The notes under the pieces are model-generated. The model saw nothing but the letters and a program-made list of their open reading frames with translations. It did no database searches and was not told where the DNA came from. The translations under genes and the position numbers were made by a program. Shown piece after piece: positions 17,726 to 27,022 of a DNA stretch of 64,000 bases. Each line of letters starts with the position of its first letter. The first letter of the stretch is position 1. The stretch covers positions 1-64,000 of the forward strand of contig JAIUMI010000012.1 in the NCBI GenBank assembly GCA_022565665.1, given 5' to 3'. Origin of the DNA: Glycocaulis sp. GTDB taxonomy: Bacteria > Pseudomonadota > Alphaproteobacteria > Caulobacterales > Maricaulaceae.

Positions 17726-18396
17726 AGGCCGGGTTTGAGGGTTCCCAGCGCTGCGGTGATCACCAGCAGGGCATAGAGCATGAGCACCCAGACGCGCGTG
17801 CGGTTCATGGCCTTTAGAAGCGGCGCTTCCGTGGCGTCGCTGGAGCCTTCCTCGATCAGGCGCATCAGCAGCGGGCCGACCGGCTTGTAGGCGACATCGA
17901 TCATGATGGCCGCCGCAAAGATCACCGCAAACAGCACCGCCTTGGCTGCCAGCCAGCCCGGCAGGGCCAGAGCTTCAATTCCCGCCATCCCGGCAACGCC
18001 CAGCGCCAGATAGGCGAGCGTGAGCGCGCATTTCAGCCAGAACTCGATTTTACGCAGGTGCGCGGCGAGCGGCGTCTGGTCATTGAGATAGGCGCCCCAG
18101 ACCAGGGCCAGCCAAACCCCGCTCACAATCCATGAGAGCGCCACCAGCCAGAGCGGGAGCGTGGCCCATCCGCCCAGCACCAGCATGGTGATGGTCACCG
18201 GCACCATCAGCGCCCAGGCGGTACGCGGTGCCATGTCATTGAGCACCAGCAGTCTGAGCAGGGTCAGGCGGGTCTCCAGGCTGTATTCGCGCTTCCTGAA
18301 ATGCTGGCCAAGAATGAAGACGCCGATATCCCCGCCCAGCCAGGCGACGAACAGAAGGATGTGGATGAAGACGAAAACCAGATAGGGATCGAACAT
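17722..18396 (-). CDS. Multi-pass membrane protein, unknown function
   Basis: 224 aa with about six membrane helices. The first helix holds a conserved-looking histidine in VFIHILLFVAWLGGD, a pattern seen in CopD-like and DUF2269-like families that may bind haem or copper; this resemblance is weak. A second charged loop reads GQHFRKREYSLETRL. The ATG at 18396 is preferred: GAGG lies 8 bases before it, while the ATG at 18402 would be only 2 bases from it. It follows the TonB receptor gene on the same strand but beyond a strong terminator, so it is probably transcribed separately. Confidence 0.72.
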   Translation of the reverse strand: MFDPYLVFVFIHILLFVAWLGGDIGVFILGQHFRKREYSLETRLTLLRLLVLNDMAPRTAWALMVPVTITMLVLGGWATLPLWLVALSWIVSGVWLALVWGAYLNDQTPLAAHLRKIEFWLKCALTLAYLALGVAGMAGIEALALPGWLAAKAVLFAVIFAAAIMIDVAYKPVGPLLMRLIEEGSSDATEAPLLKAMNRTRVWVLMLYALLVITAALGTLKPGL

Positions 18397-18422
18397 CGCC
18401 ATGACCTCGGCCGGGGGGCGTG

Positions 18423-18457
18423 AAAAACGGGCGGTCTCCGCAACCGGAAACCGCCCG
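18423..18457 (-). terminator. Rho-independent terminator of the TonB-receptor gene
   Basis: On minus, CGGGCGGTTTCCG and CGGAGACCGCCCG form a 13-pair stem (one G-U) around GTTG, directly followed by TTTTT. It begins 28 bases after the receptor stop codon. Confidence 0.9.
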
Positions 18458-18484
18458 CATCAAGGCTTCACCACCGTTGAGACG

Positions 18485-20761
18485 CTAGAAATTGCGGCGC
18501 AGTTTCAGCGACCAGCGGCGGGGAGGGTTGATGTAGACAACGCCTGCCAGAAGCGACTGGCCGTAGATCTCGTCGGTGCAGTTATTGCAGGCCAGTTCCA
18601 GCGCCCAGTCACGGTCCACCGTGCCGAGCGTGATACCGGCATTGACCAGCCAGACAGAGTCCGTGAACGAGGCCGGCAGGTTGGAGGTCTGGAACCACTG
18701 GTCGGACTGCCAGCGCGCGCTGGCGGCAGGCTGGACGTAGAAATTGCTGCCCGGGAACTCGTAATAATAGCTGCCGCCCAGCGTCACGGTCCATTCCGGC
18801 GAACGCACCGGCACGGCAAGGTTACAATTCGGGGTCACGATGCCTTGACCGGCCGAGTTCGGCAGGCCCGCGATACAGTCAGCCTGCTGCTGCTGTATGC
18901 GCGCGCTGGGATTGGTGTACTCCGCGTCCTGACGGCCAATGGCGGCGAACACGTTGAAGCCATCAGCAACTGCGATATCGGCCTCGATCTCCACCCCGCG
19001 ATTGCGCAGGCCCGCATCATTGAGTGTGATGAACTGGATACCGGTCGCGGTATTGAAGGCGGACGGGGCCTGATAGTCCTCCACATCCAGCCAGAAGGCG
19101 GTGGCGTTGAGGCGCACCCGGTTCTCGAACAGGACCGAGCGGATCCCTGCTTCCCAGTTCGTTGCCAGCTCGCGGAAGAAGGGCTGGATAGCCGTCGGCG
19201 TGGTGCCGCGCGCATTCCAGCCGCCGGACTTGAAGCCCTGCGTGTAGGAGGCAAACAGCATCACATCGTCATTGAGCTGATACTGGGCGGCAAACCGCGG
19301 CGTGATCAGCGAGGTGGTGAGGTCTTCGGGAATGCCATTGGCCAGTAGATTGGCCGTGGTCAGCGCCCCGCCGGGAGGCGGTGCGGCGCGGTTGTCGCGG
19401 AAGTCGATCTCCTTGTCCTCATTCGTCCAGCGCGCCCCTGCGGTGAGGGTCAGACGGTCCGTGACGTGGAAATCGAACTGGGAGTAGAGGGCAACACTGG
19501 TCTGGGTGTTGTCCAGAGTGCGGTCAGCCAGCACCAGCGTCACGCCCGGAGCCGCGGTGAAGGTGTCGATGAAGGTCGTGGAGTTGTCCTCGGTGAAATA
19601 GTAGGCGCCGGCCACCACATCGACGCGGCCTTCCATGAAGGAGCCGGTGAACTTGACCTCCTGGCTGAACTGGCTGTGCTCGGCTTCATTGCCGATCACG
19701 AAGCCGCCGGTGGAGAAGCCCTGACCGGCCAGGCCACCATCGAAGAAGTCCACGATGAAGCGCTGGTCCAGATTGCGGTATCCGGTGATGAAGTTGAACG
19801 TGCCGCCCAGCGCGTCGATGGCGAGGTTCGAGGTGATCTCGAAGGTCTCGTTGTCGAGCCCCATGCCTTCACCGGCCAGCATGCAGGCCAGCAGCGGATC
19901 ACCGCAGCCGCGCGTGGTCAGACCGGTGCGCGAGATGCGCCGCCCTGAGCTGGTGGACTCAGCCAGCGGGCTCTGCCCTTCGACATAGTTGGCGATGTTG
20001 ATCGAGCCATCATCGGACAGGCCAAGCGCCACGTCCCAGCGGACAGTGTCGCTGGGCAGGAAGGCCAGATCGAGCCGGACGCCCCAGCCCTCTTCGCCAT
20101 TCAGCCGCTCGCCCGTGGTGACATTGCGGACATAGCCGTCCTCGTCGAGCCAGTAGGCGGACAGCTTGGTGAGGAATTGCTCGTTGACCGGCATGTCGAC
20201 CGTGCCACGCAGCAGGCGCCGGCCATAGGAGCCGATGCCGGCTTCAGCAAACCCACCAAACTCCTCGCCCGGACGGCGCATGAAGACCGAAACCGCGCCG
20301 CCAGTGGTGTTTCGGCCGAACAGCGTGCCTTGCGGGCCGCGGAGCACTTCCACGCGTTCAACATCGAAGAAGGCGATATTGTTAGCGTTCTGGCGCGCGA
20401 TGAACACCTCGTCGATATAGGTGCCGACCGGCGGATCGAAGGTCGCGATGGTCTCGGTATTGCCCAAACCGCGGATATAATAGGCATTGGCCGATCCGAT
20501 ACCGGTATTGTGGGTGCCGATCATGTTGGGCACGAAGCCAACCAGATCAATCGGCTCGTCAATGCCGCGCGTCTCCAGCTGGTCGGCGCTGAACGCGCTG
20601 ACCGCGACAGGCACTTCCTGAATGGACTGCTCGCGCCGCTCTGCGGTAACGGTGATGACGTCCACCTGCTGGGCCGCTGCCGGTCCTGCACCGATAACCG
20701 CGACGAGCGCCAGAGCCGATACGGTCTGCAGGGCACGCATGCGTGAAAGTTTGCTGGCCAT
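18485..20761 (-). CDS. TonB-dependent outer-membrane receptor
   Basis: 758 aa. A signal peptide (cleavage after GAGPAAAQ) is followed by a TonB box (VDVITVTAERRE), a plug domain (VERVEVLRGPQGTLFGRNTTGG, abbreviated here to its core RGPQGTLFGRNTTGG) and a 22-strand barrel ending in aromatic SLKLRRNF. It imports a large or scarce ligand using energy from TonB-ExbBD, none of which is nearby. The closest look is to the many sugar, siderophore or cobalamin receptors of this class; the ligand is unknown. GGGGAG lies 4 bases before the ATG. Two overlapping palindromes lie 47-75 bases upstream, and a strong terminator follows. Confidence 0.95.
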   Translation of the reverse strand: MASKLSRMRALQTVSALALVAVIGAGPAAAQQVDVITVTAERREQSIQEVPVAVSAFSADQLETRGIDEPIDLVGFVPNMIGTHNTGIGSANAYYIRGLGNTETIATFDPPVGTYIDEVFIARQNANNIAFFDVERVEVLRGPQGTLFGRNTTGGAVSVFMRRPGEEFGGFAEAGIGSYGRRLLRGTVDMPVNEQFLTKLSAYWLDEDGYVRNVTTGERLNGEEGWGVRLDLAFLPSDTVRWDVALGLSDDGSINIANYVEGQSPLAESTSSGRRISRTGLTTRGCGDPLLACMLAGEGMGLDNETFEITSNLAIDALGGTFNFITGYRNLDQRFIVDFFDGGLAGQGFSTGGFVIGNEAEHSQFSQEVKFTGSFMEGRVDVVAGAYYFTEDNSTTFIDTFTAAPGVTLVLADRTLDNTQTSVALYSQFDFHVTDRLTLTAGARWTNEDKEIDFRDNRAAPPPGGALTTANLLANGIPEDLTTSLITPRFAAQYQLNDDVMLFASYTQGFKSGGWNARGTTPTAIQPFFRELATNWEAGIRSVLFENRVRLNATAFWLDVEDYQAPSAFNTATGIQFITLNDAGLRNRGVEIEADIAVADGFNVFAAIGRQDAEYTNPSARIQQQQADCIAGLPNSAGQGIVTPNCNLAVPVRSPEWTVTLGGSYYYEFPGSNFYVQPAASARWQSDQWFQTSNLPASFTDSVWLVNAGITLGTVDRDWALELACNNCTDEIYGQSLLAGVVYINPPRRWSLKLRRNF

Positions 20762-20807
20762 GATACTCCCCTCTTCCCTTCACCGGATCTTCCGGCAGTT
20801 ATATGGT

Positions 20808-20836
20808 ATATTGATATATCAATATGTCCGGACATA
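20808..20836. promoter_or_regulatory. Two overlapping perfect palindromes before the TonB receptor
   Basis: ATATTGATATATCAATAT (20808-20825, 18 bases) overlaps TATGTCCGGACATA (20823-20836, 14 bases); each is perfectly symmetric. They lie 47-75 bases before the receptor start, where a promoter would be, so they look like operators, possibly for two regulators. Confidence 0.55.
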
Positions 20837-20926
20837 GCCAGCCCACAGATGCTTTAGGGCACTTCCGGCAACAAATCCTTGGGAAAAGTTGCGCCACGGC
20901 AACACATCTGACCGCCGGGATGGCCG

Positions 20927-23900
20927 TTAGTCATACTCCCGCCGCCAGGTCAGCGCCACGCCGGCATCACCGTCCGGCGCGATGCGCGAGAGCAGGGTGA
21001 GATTCTGGGTCAGCGCCCATTCAATGCGCGTGGTAGCGGCCGCCGAACTGCCCACCGTCTCCACCTCCAGATAGACGCTCTCGGTGATATAGCGCCCGCC
21101 GGATACGACCGTTTCACCGGCCCGGTTGGAGCTGACCGCGAACTGGTCCAGCCCGACCGCAGTGCGCAGCGCGCCAAACGGGTCAAACGCACCGCCCGAA
21201 GAGAGGCTTGCCACGGCGGCGGCGAGCTGGGCGGCCTGTGCGCCGGACAGCTGGCCTGCGCCCTGGTCGAAGAGCAGGCGCGAGGCGATCTCGTCCTGCG
21301 GCAGGCTGGGGCTGGAGGTGAGCGTGATCTCGGGCCTGCGCACGATACCGCCCACGCGGATCTCGGCGGTGATTTCACGCGCCTGACGGGCGGCCACGAT
21401 ATTGAGCGCGGCCTCCATGGGATCACCGGCGAAGACGATGGAACCCGAGCGCATCTCGAAGGGTCGGCCCAGCAGGTCTGCCCGCCCGCGCAGCAGGGTG
21501 GCCCGCCCGACAAGGCGCATATCCTCGGCCGGGCCGGTCATGTTCACATCCATCGACCACTCGGTATCGAATTGCGGTCCACGCACGAAAATCCGGCCCG
21601 GCGCAAATATGCGGTAGTCCATCACGATATTGGGTCCGCGGCGCAGAGGCGGCAGCTCGTCACGCGCACCGGCGGCATTGATGTGAACGACATCGACCGT
21701 CTGGATAGCGGGGCGGCTGGCCTCGGGCGGGCGCACCTCGGCGCGCGAGATACGCGTCTCGCCGCTGATCGCGACACGGTCATCCTCGATGTCGAACACC
21801 ACATTACCGCCGCCGACGGCTGTCAGTTCCGGGCGTTCGATGATCAGGAAATCGGCGAAATTCACCTCCGCCCGCCCGGTTAGCCGCGCCTCGGCGAAGC
21901 TGAGCCGTCCGCTGCCGGTGAGCGTGCCGCCATCCGCGCTCTCGGCCATGAGTTGGGTGATATCCAGACCGTCCTCGGCAAAGCGCGCGCGCATGGCCAG
22001 ATTGCGCACCGAAATGCCGATGGCCGGATCATCAAACCGGGTGCGCGCAAGGATGAAATTGCCATCAAGGTCCGGCGCACCGATCGTACCGCGCAGGGTG
22101 GCGCTCATGCTGGCCTGACCGGACAGGCGTTGACCTTCGGCAAGGCGGAACACGGCCAGCGTGCCGATCTCGCCTTCAAGGCTTGCCATACCGTCAAGGC
22201 CGGTGTCGGAAGCGGTAAAGCTCTCCGGTCCTGTCACAGGCCCGGAGGCGAGGCGCAGATCCGCCTCCGCCCGCAGTCCCGCGCCGCGCGCCCGCGCGCT
22301 CAGCAGCGTGCCCGCTTCGTCCAGCGTCAGGGTGAGACTGCCATCAAGGCTGACATCGCCATTATCGGGCATATTGTCTTCGGGCGGGGTGATGTTCTCG
22401 CCTTCCAGCCGCAGCGAGCCGGTCCACGCGCCGTCGGCGCGCACCAGCCGCGCCGACGTGTTCAGCTGCCCGCGTATCGGCTCACGCCCTGACGGGTAGC
22501 TGAGCATCATGGCGGGAATGGCTTCCCCATCGAGGGCCAGGGTCAGCCGCCCGGCCTGATCGGTGGCGGTGATATCGAGCCGGCCCTGATTGAGCGCGAG
22601 CGCCAGCCGGGCATCCAGCCCGTCACCGCCAAATCCGATACGGGCCGTCTCGCGGCTGGTGATGCGCACCCCGCCATAGCGCCCCTCAAGATCAAGGGTC
22701 AGCGCGCCGCCATTATCTCCCGTCGTGAGCCGTCCGGTGATATTGGCCAGCGCCCGCGCGCCATAGGCCCCGTCCGCTTCCAGCGTGAAGGCGATGTCGT
22801 CCACCGGGCCGGACGCATCGAAGGCCAGCCGGTCGAGATAGACCATGTCGGCGCCCACCATGTCCTCGGCGAGTATCTGGGCCTGCATCTCTCCGTCGCG
22901 CACCCGGAAGCGTATGCCTGCCTGCCCGAACCCGTTGACCGGCACTGCGCGCAGCGCGCCGCCAATGGCGCTGCCTTCGGCCTGCAGCCCGCCGGTGAAA
23001 TTGAACGCGCCAAACCGGCCTTCAATGCCGGAAAGATCAGCCCGCTCGCCCCGGCGTGAGGCCTGTCCGCCAATATCGACCGGCCCTGTTCCCGCCTGTC
23101 CGGTCAGGCGCCAGGCACCCTCGAAGTCATCCGGCGGACCCTCTCCTTCCAGACGCAGGCGCGCATCTTCCACCACGACAGGGCCTGCGCCTGCGCTGGG
23201 AGCAGTGGCTTCTGCCCGCACGCGGATCAGCCCGTCCCGGTCGCTGGCCTCGAAGGCGAGGAGCGCCGTTCCGTCCAGCACCAGTGCGGCCAGCGGCGCA
23301 CCGCCGGACCAGGCCGCATTGCCCGAGGCGTCCCAGCCGTCAGCGTCATAATCCGCGCTGGCCTCGGCCACGAGGCCGGGCGATTCAACTTCCAGAAGCG
23401 AGAGCGCCAGCCCGCCTTCACTGTCACGCGCGCCAGACAGGCTGAAACGGGCTTCGCCGCCCAGCCGCTCGCCCAGATCACGGCGCAGGCGCGGGGCGCG
23501 CCCTTCGGCTGTAAACTCGACCGAACCGTCAAAGCCGGCCGAGAACTGCGCGCGTCCGCCCACAGGGCCTTCCAGCAGGTCGGTAAGGCGTTCAAGTGCC
23601 AGCCCCTCATAACCAAGCGAGAACACGGCCCGCTCGCCCGGCAGGCTGACCGCACCGCCACCGGCAATGACCAGATTGCCCGCCCCTTCAATACGGGCCG
23701 TCTCGAACTCCAGCCGCCGCTCGGCATTGTGCCAGATCATGCCGGCCTCCAGCACGGGAGACCCGCCAGCGAGGCTGGCAAGAATGTCCGGCTCCAGCGC
23801 TGCGCCGCGCGTTTCCAGCCGCGTCACGATGGCCAGCGCGTCGAACGGTCCGGCCAGCGTCACAGGGCCACTGGCGGCACCGACACTGCCTATCGGCAGG

Positions 23901-25048
23901 GCAAGGCCCGCCAGCGCCGCGCGCCCGTCGAACAGCACATCGTCCTGGCTGCGTGCGAAATCGAGTCTGCCTTCCGCGGCGAGCGAGCGCAGCGACACAC
24001 CCTCCGGGGCCAGCGCATTGACCAGCGCCGATGCCTCGCGCACGCGCAGCGCAAATCCGTCCTCATCACGGGTAAGGTCGGCCATCAGGCGCGGCGCGCT
24101 GACCTGCAGCTCCATCCCCGGCAGCTGGATGGCCGTGATGCCGGCCTCGCCCAGCGGCAGGGCAAGCTCCAGATTGGCGTCCCCGCCAATCATCTCCGCC
24201 AGCCCGGCAAATTGCGGCCAGGCCTCCAGACGCACGCTGCCACTGGCCCGCAGGCGGTCATCGCGCCAGCCCAGCTGCGCGCTAAGCCCGCTTTCATCCC
24301 CGACGAAGACCAGAACGCGTCCCGTGCCGCGCCGGGCCACGCCGGAGGCTTCCACCCGCGCGGTCATGCCTTGCTCGCCAGCCTGCAGCAGGGTGGCCAG
24401 CGGGCCGCCCGGCAGGGCATCAAGATCGGCGCGGACATCAATCTCCTCGCCCAGTGTCAGGGCAAGCTCCACGCGGTCACCGGGTTCGTCAATCCGGTCC
24501 ACACGCAGTCCGGCCTGCCAGCGCGCGCCGCGCCCCTCCGCCTCGCCAGTGGCGGCCAGCGTGGCGGCCTCGCCGGTCAGCGCCGCGTGCAGTTCCAGCG
24601 CATTGAGCTCAAAGCGGGCGACACGTACGCCGATATCGGGCACACCTCCGCCCGGCCCGGGCTCGGCGCGGACCGGCGCGCGGAACACATCGGCGCGGGC
24701 AATCTCTAGCGTGGTGACGTCCACCGTGCGGGTGAGCAGCGCCATGGGCGTCCATTCCAGCGTGGCACCCTCCACCACAAGCCATTCGCCCTCCTCGTCG
24801 GTCAGGCTGAGGCGCTCAACGGTCAGCCGGTCGAACGGATTGCCCGAAAGCCCGGACAGGGACAGCTGGCCATAGCCCGCGATCTGACGGCCATCGGCCA
24901 GACGCACGATCATATCGCGCCCGGTCTGGCCGGTCAGTGTCACCACGGCAATGCCGGCCGTCGCGACCGCCAGCAGGATGAAAACGCCCAGCACCCACGC
25001 CATGATGATGGCGATGAGGCGGATCCGGGAAAGAGCGCTGCCCGCCAT
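20927..25048 (-). CDS. tamB: TamB, translocation and assembly module inner-membrane subunit
   Basis: 1373 aa AsmA/DUF490-type protein. One N-terminal membrane helix (IAIIMAWVLGVFILLAVATA) anchors it in the inner membrane. The rest is a very long run of beta strands forming a hydrophobic groove across the periplasm. The C-terminal TamB domain covers the last 350 residues or so (RIFVRGPQFDTEW; LRGRADLLGRPFEMRSGSIVF; LPQDEIASRLLFDQGAGQLS). It works with TamA in outer-membrane protein insertion and in moving phospholipid to the outer membrane. Its ATG at 25048 overlaps the tamA stop by one base (TGATG), which fixes the start. Confidence 0.95.
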   Translation of the reverse strand: MAGSALSRIRLIAIIMAWVLGVFILLAVATAGIAVVTLTGQTGRDMIVRLADGRQIAGYGQLSLSGLSGNPFDRLTVERLSLTDEEGEWLVVEGATLEWTPMALLTRTVDVTTLEIARADVFRAPVRAEPGPGGGVPDIGVRVARFELNALELHAALTGEAATLAATGEAEGRGARWQAGLRVDRIDEPGDRVELALTLGEEIDVRADLDALPGGPLATLLQAGEQGMTARVEASGVARRGTGRVLVFVGDESGLSAQLGWRDDRLRASGSVRLEAWPQFAGLAEMIGGDANLELALPLGEAGITAIQLPGMELQVSAPRLMADLTRDEDGFALRVREASALVNALAPEGVSLRSLAAEGRLDFARSQDDVLFDGRAALAGLALPIGSVGAASGPVTLAGPFDALAIVTRLETRGAALEPDILASLAGGSPVLEAGMIWHNAERRLEFETARIEGAGNLVIAGGGAVSLPGERAVFSLGYEGLALERLTDLLEGPVGGRAQFSAGFDGSVEFTAEGRAPRLRRDLGERLGGEARFSLSGARDSEGGLALSLLEVESPGLVAEASADYDADGWDASGNAAWSGGAPLAALVLDGTALLAFEASDRDGLIRVRAEATAPSAGAGPVVVEDARLRLEGEGPPDDFEGAWRLTGQAGTGPVDIGGQASRRGERADLSGIEGRFGAFNFTGGLQAEGSAIGGALRAVPVNGFGQAGIRFRVRDGEMQAQILAEDMVGADMVYLDRLAFDASGPVDDIAFTLEADGAYGARALANITGRLTTGDNGGALTLDLEGRYGGVRITSRETARIGFGGDGLDARLALALNQGRLDITATDQAGRLTLALDGEAIPAMMLSYPSGREPIRGQLNTSARLVRADGAWTGSLRLEGENITPPEDNMPDNGDVSLDGSLTLTLDEAGTLLSARARGAGLRAEADLRLASGPVTGPESFTASDTGLDGMASLEGEIGTLAVFRLAEGQRLSGQASMSATLRGTIGAPDLDGNFILARTRFDDPAIGISVRNLAMRARFAEDGLDITQLMAESADGGTLTGSGRLSFAEARLTGRAEVNFADFLIIERPELTAVGGGNVVFDIEDDRVAISGETRISRAEVRPPEASRPAIQTVDVVHINAAGARDELPPLRRGPNIVMDYRIFAPGRIFVRGPQFDTEWSMDVNMTGPAEDMRLVGRATLLRGRADLLGRPFEMRSGSIVFAGDPMEAALNIVAARQAREITAEIRVGGIVRRPEITLTSSPSLPQDEIASRLLFDQGAGQLSGAQAAQLAAAVASLSSGGAFDPFGALRTAVGLDQFAVSSNRAGETVVSGGRYITESVYLEVETVGSSAAATTRIEWALTQNLTLLSRIAPDGDAGVALTWRREYD

Positions 25049-26817
25049 CAAAATGCCTGCCCGATGCTGATATAGAGATGGACCGGCGCATCACCGGAGC
25101 GCGAGTTCAGCGGTGTGGCGACATCCACCCGCAAGGGGCCGAATCCGGGATAGTAGCGCACCCCGAGACCGGCCCCGTAGCGGACATCGCTCCAGTCCGG
25201 CTCGATGGTGCTGCTGGCCACACCGCCATCAATGAAGGCCACGAAGCCCAGACGCTCCGAACGCCGCCAGCGCGCTTCCACGCTGCCTTCAACCAGCGAG
25301 CGCCCGCCAAACGGCTCCAGCTGGCCAGTTCTGGCGCTGATGACGCGCGGGGAGAGGGCCTGATAGCCATAGCCGCGCACCGAACCGCCACCGCCGGCAT
25401 AGAAGCGCAGATCGGCTGGGACATCGCTGGCCGACACCCCGAACAGGCCGCCCATGCGGCCCTGCACGGCGATCAGCGTCGTCTCGCTGGTGCGGAAATA
25501 GGTCCGCGCGCCGATCTGGGCACGGACATACTGATTGCTGGCCGCGCCGAACGTATAGCCCGGCTGCAGATTGATCTCCGCGCCAAGGCCTGATCGCGGA
25601 TCAAGGATATCGTCCCGGTTGTCATAGGCGACGCTCAAGGGGAAGCTGACCGTATTGAGCGTGCGCCGGCCTGCCGCGTCGGTAATGCGCGCCGACTGGG
25701 CTTCCACGCCAATGGCGGCAAAGATCGTATCGCGAACCGGGCGGGACAGCGCCGCACGCGCACGCACCGAGTCCTGATCGAAGGCGTCGGTGCGTTCTAT
25801 CGCAACACCGCCGCCAAACTCGAGATTCTGCGCAAACCGGCGCCAGTGCGGCAGGCGCAGCACTGCCTCGGCCCCGGTATTGAGCTGGGCCACCCGCCCA
25901 ATCAGGATCAGCGTCTCGTCGCGGCGGAACATGTTACGCCGGGTCCATTCGGCTTCCGTACCGGGACCTTCCGTCGTGGCGTAGCGGGCTGAAAGCTGCA
26001 GGCGATGGCGCGGGGCCGGCTCCATGCGCACATCGACCGGACGCATTTCGCCATCATCCTCTTCCGGTGCCAGCCGCGTCTCGGCCAGGGCAACACCCGA
26101 CAGACCCTGCAGGCGCTGGGTGTAGGTATTGAGCTGGCGCAGGCTGACAGGATCGCCCGGCTCGAACGGGGCAAGGCTGGCTATGTAGCTTTCGCTCAGA
26201 TCAGCCAGACCACCAGCCAGCTGCGGCTGGCCAAAGCGCAGGAACGGCCCGGTGATGAAGCGCAGCTCCACATCCACGCTATTGTCGAGATGGTTCGCGG
26301 TGATGGCGTGCTCATCTGGGCGCGCCTGCGGCCAGCCATTATTGCGCAGCGCCTCCACCAGAGCGGTCTCAGCCGCGATGATGTCGGCTGCCCGCATCGG
26401 CCCGCCTGCCGTGAGGCTGGCTGCGGCGCGCACTTCCTCGCCGGGCGGGCGCCCGCCCTGTGGCGTGTCGAAGGAGAGCCGGACCTCGGCAATGGTAAAG
26501 CGCGCGCCGGGGCGGACCCGGACCAGCGGTTGCTGGGCCTCGTCCAGGCGCGGATCGACCAGCGCGCCGAAATAGCCTTCGGAATCCAGATAGCGGCGTA
26601 TCTGCTCGCCCGCCTCACGCGCGCGCTCGCGGTTGCGCCACCGGTTCTCTGATACCGAGGGCGCCTCACCGGCTGCGTTCATCAAGGCTGCATGCAGGGC
26701 CGGATCCTCCACGCCTTCAATGCGCGCCAGCGGCACGGCCATGGCGGCCGCGCTTGCCAGAGCGGCGAGGCTCACCGCCACGATCAGGCGCCTATAAAGT
26801 CCGGCTCTTACGGTCAC
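25048..26817 (-). CDS. tamA: TamA, BamA-family outer-membrane assembly protein
   Basis: 589 aa. Signal peptide (about 1-27), then POTRA-like periplasmic domains (RYLDSEGYFGALVDPRL; TRLQGLSGVALAETRL) and a C-terminal Omp85 barrel with the conserved block FYAGGGGSVRGYGYQALSP and the final HLYISIGQAF. TamA is the outer-membrane half of the TAM complex. The start appears to be a GTG, with GGGAAA upstream; no ATG is found in the first 25 codons before the mature part. It is coupled to tamB by a one-base overlap and preceded by a 205-base divergent gap. Confidence 0.94.
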   Translation of the reverse strand: MTVRAGLYRRLIVAVSLAALASAAAMAVPLARIEGVEDPALHAALMNAAGEAPSVSENRWRNRERAREAGEQIRRYLDSEGYFGALVDPRLDEAQQPLVRVRPGARFTIAEVRLSFDTPQGGRPPGEEVRAAASLTAGGPMRAADIIAAETALVEALRNNGWPQARPDEHAITANHLDNSVDVELRFITGPFLRFGQPQLAGGLADLSESYIASLAPFEPGDPVSLRQLNTYTQRLQGLSGVALAETRLAPEEDDGEMRPVDVRMEPAPRHRLQLSARYATTEGPGTEAEWTRRNMFRRDETLILIGRVAQLNTGAEAVLRLPHWRRFAQNLEFGGGVAIERTDAFDQDSVRARAALSRPVRDTIFAAIGVEAQSARITDAAGRRTLNTVSFPLSVAYDNRDDILDPRSGLGAEINLQPGYTFGAASNQYVRAQIGARTYFRTSETTLIAVQGRMGGLFGVSASDVPADLRFYAGGGGSVRGYGYQALSPRVISARTGQLEPFGGRSLVEGSVEARWRRSERLGFVAFIDGGVASSTIEPDWSDVRYGAGLGVRYYPGFGPLRVDVATPLNSRSGDAPVHLYISIGQAF

Positions 26818-26986
26818 GCAGCTTTCCCTGGCTGTCTGGCCGCCCCCGCCTGCAAGCTTAGCGGGCGGACGGGCAGGCTGTAAGGCGCGATTTCAGCCTG
26901 TTATGGCCCGGCGGGCATGAGACTTCATGAAATTCCTGTCATCAACATCACAAGCCGACTGTGCAAACGCAGCGCAGACGCTAGTT

Positions 26987-26999
26987 TGAACACTGTTCA
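26987..26999. promoter_or_regulatory. Palindrome TGAACA-C-TGTTCA, TetR-type operator candidate
   Basis: A perfect 6+6 repeat with one central base, 24-36 bases before the start of the second RND adaptor gene. This form is typical of TetR-family operators. There is no regulator gene next to this pump, so the regulator would be encoded elsewhere. Confidence 0.5.
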
Positions 27000-27022
27000 C
27001 CAACGCGGGACGAGGGCGTTCC

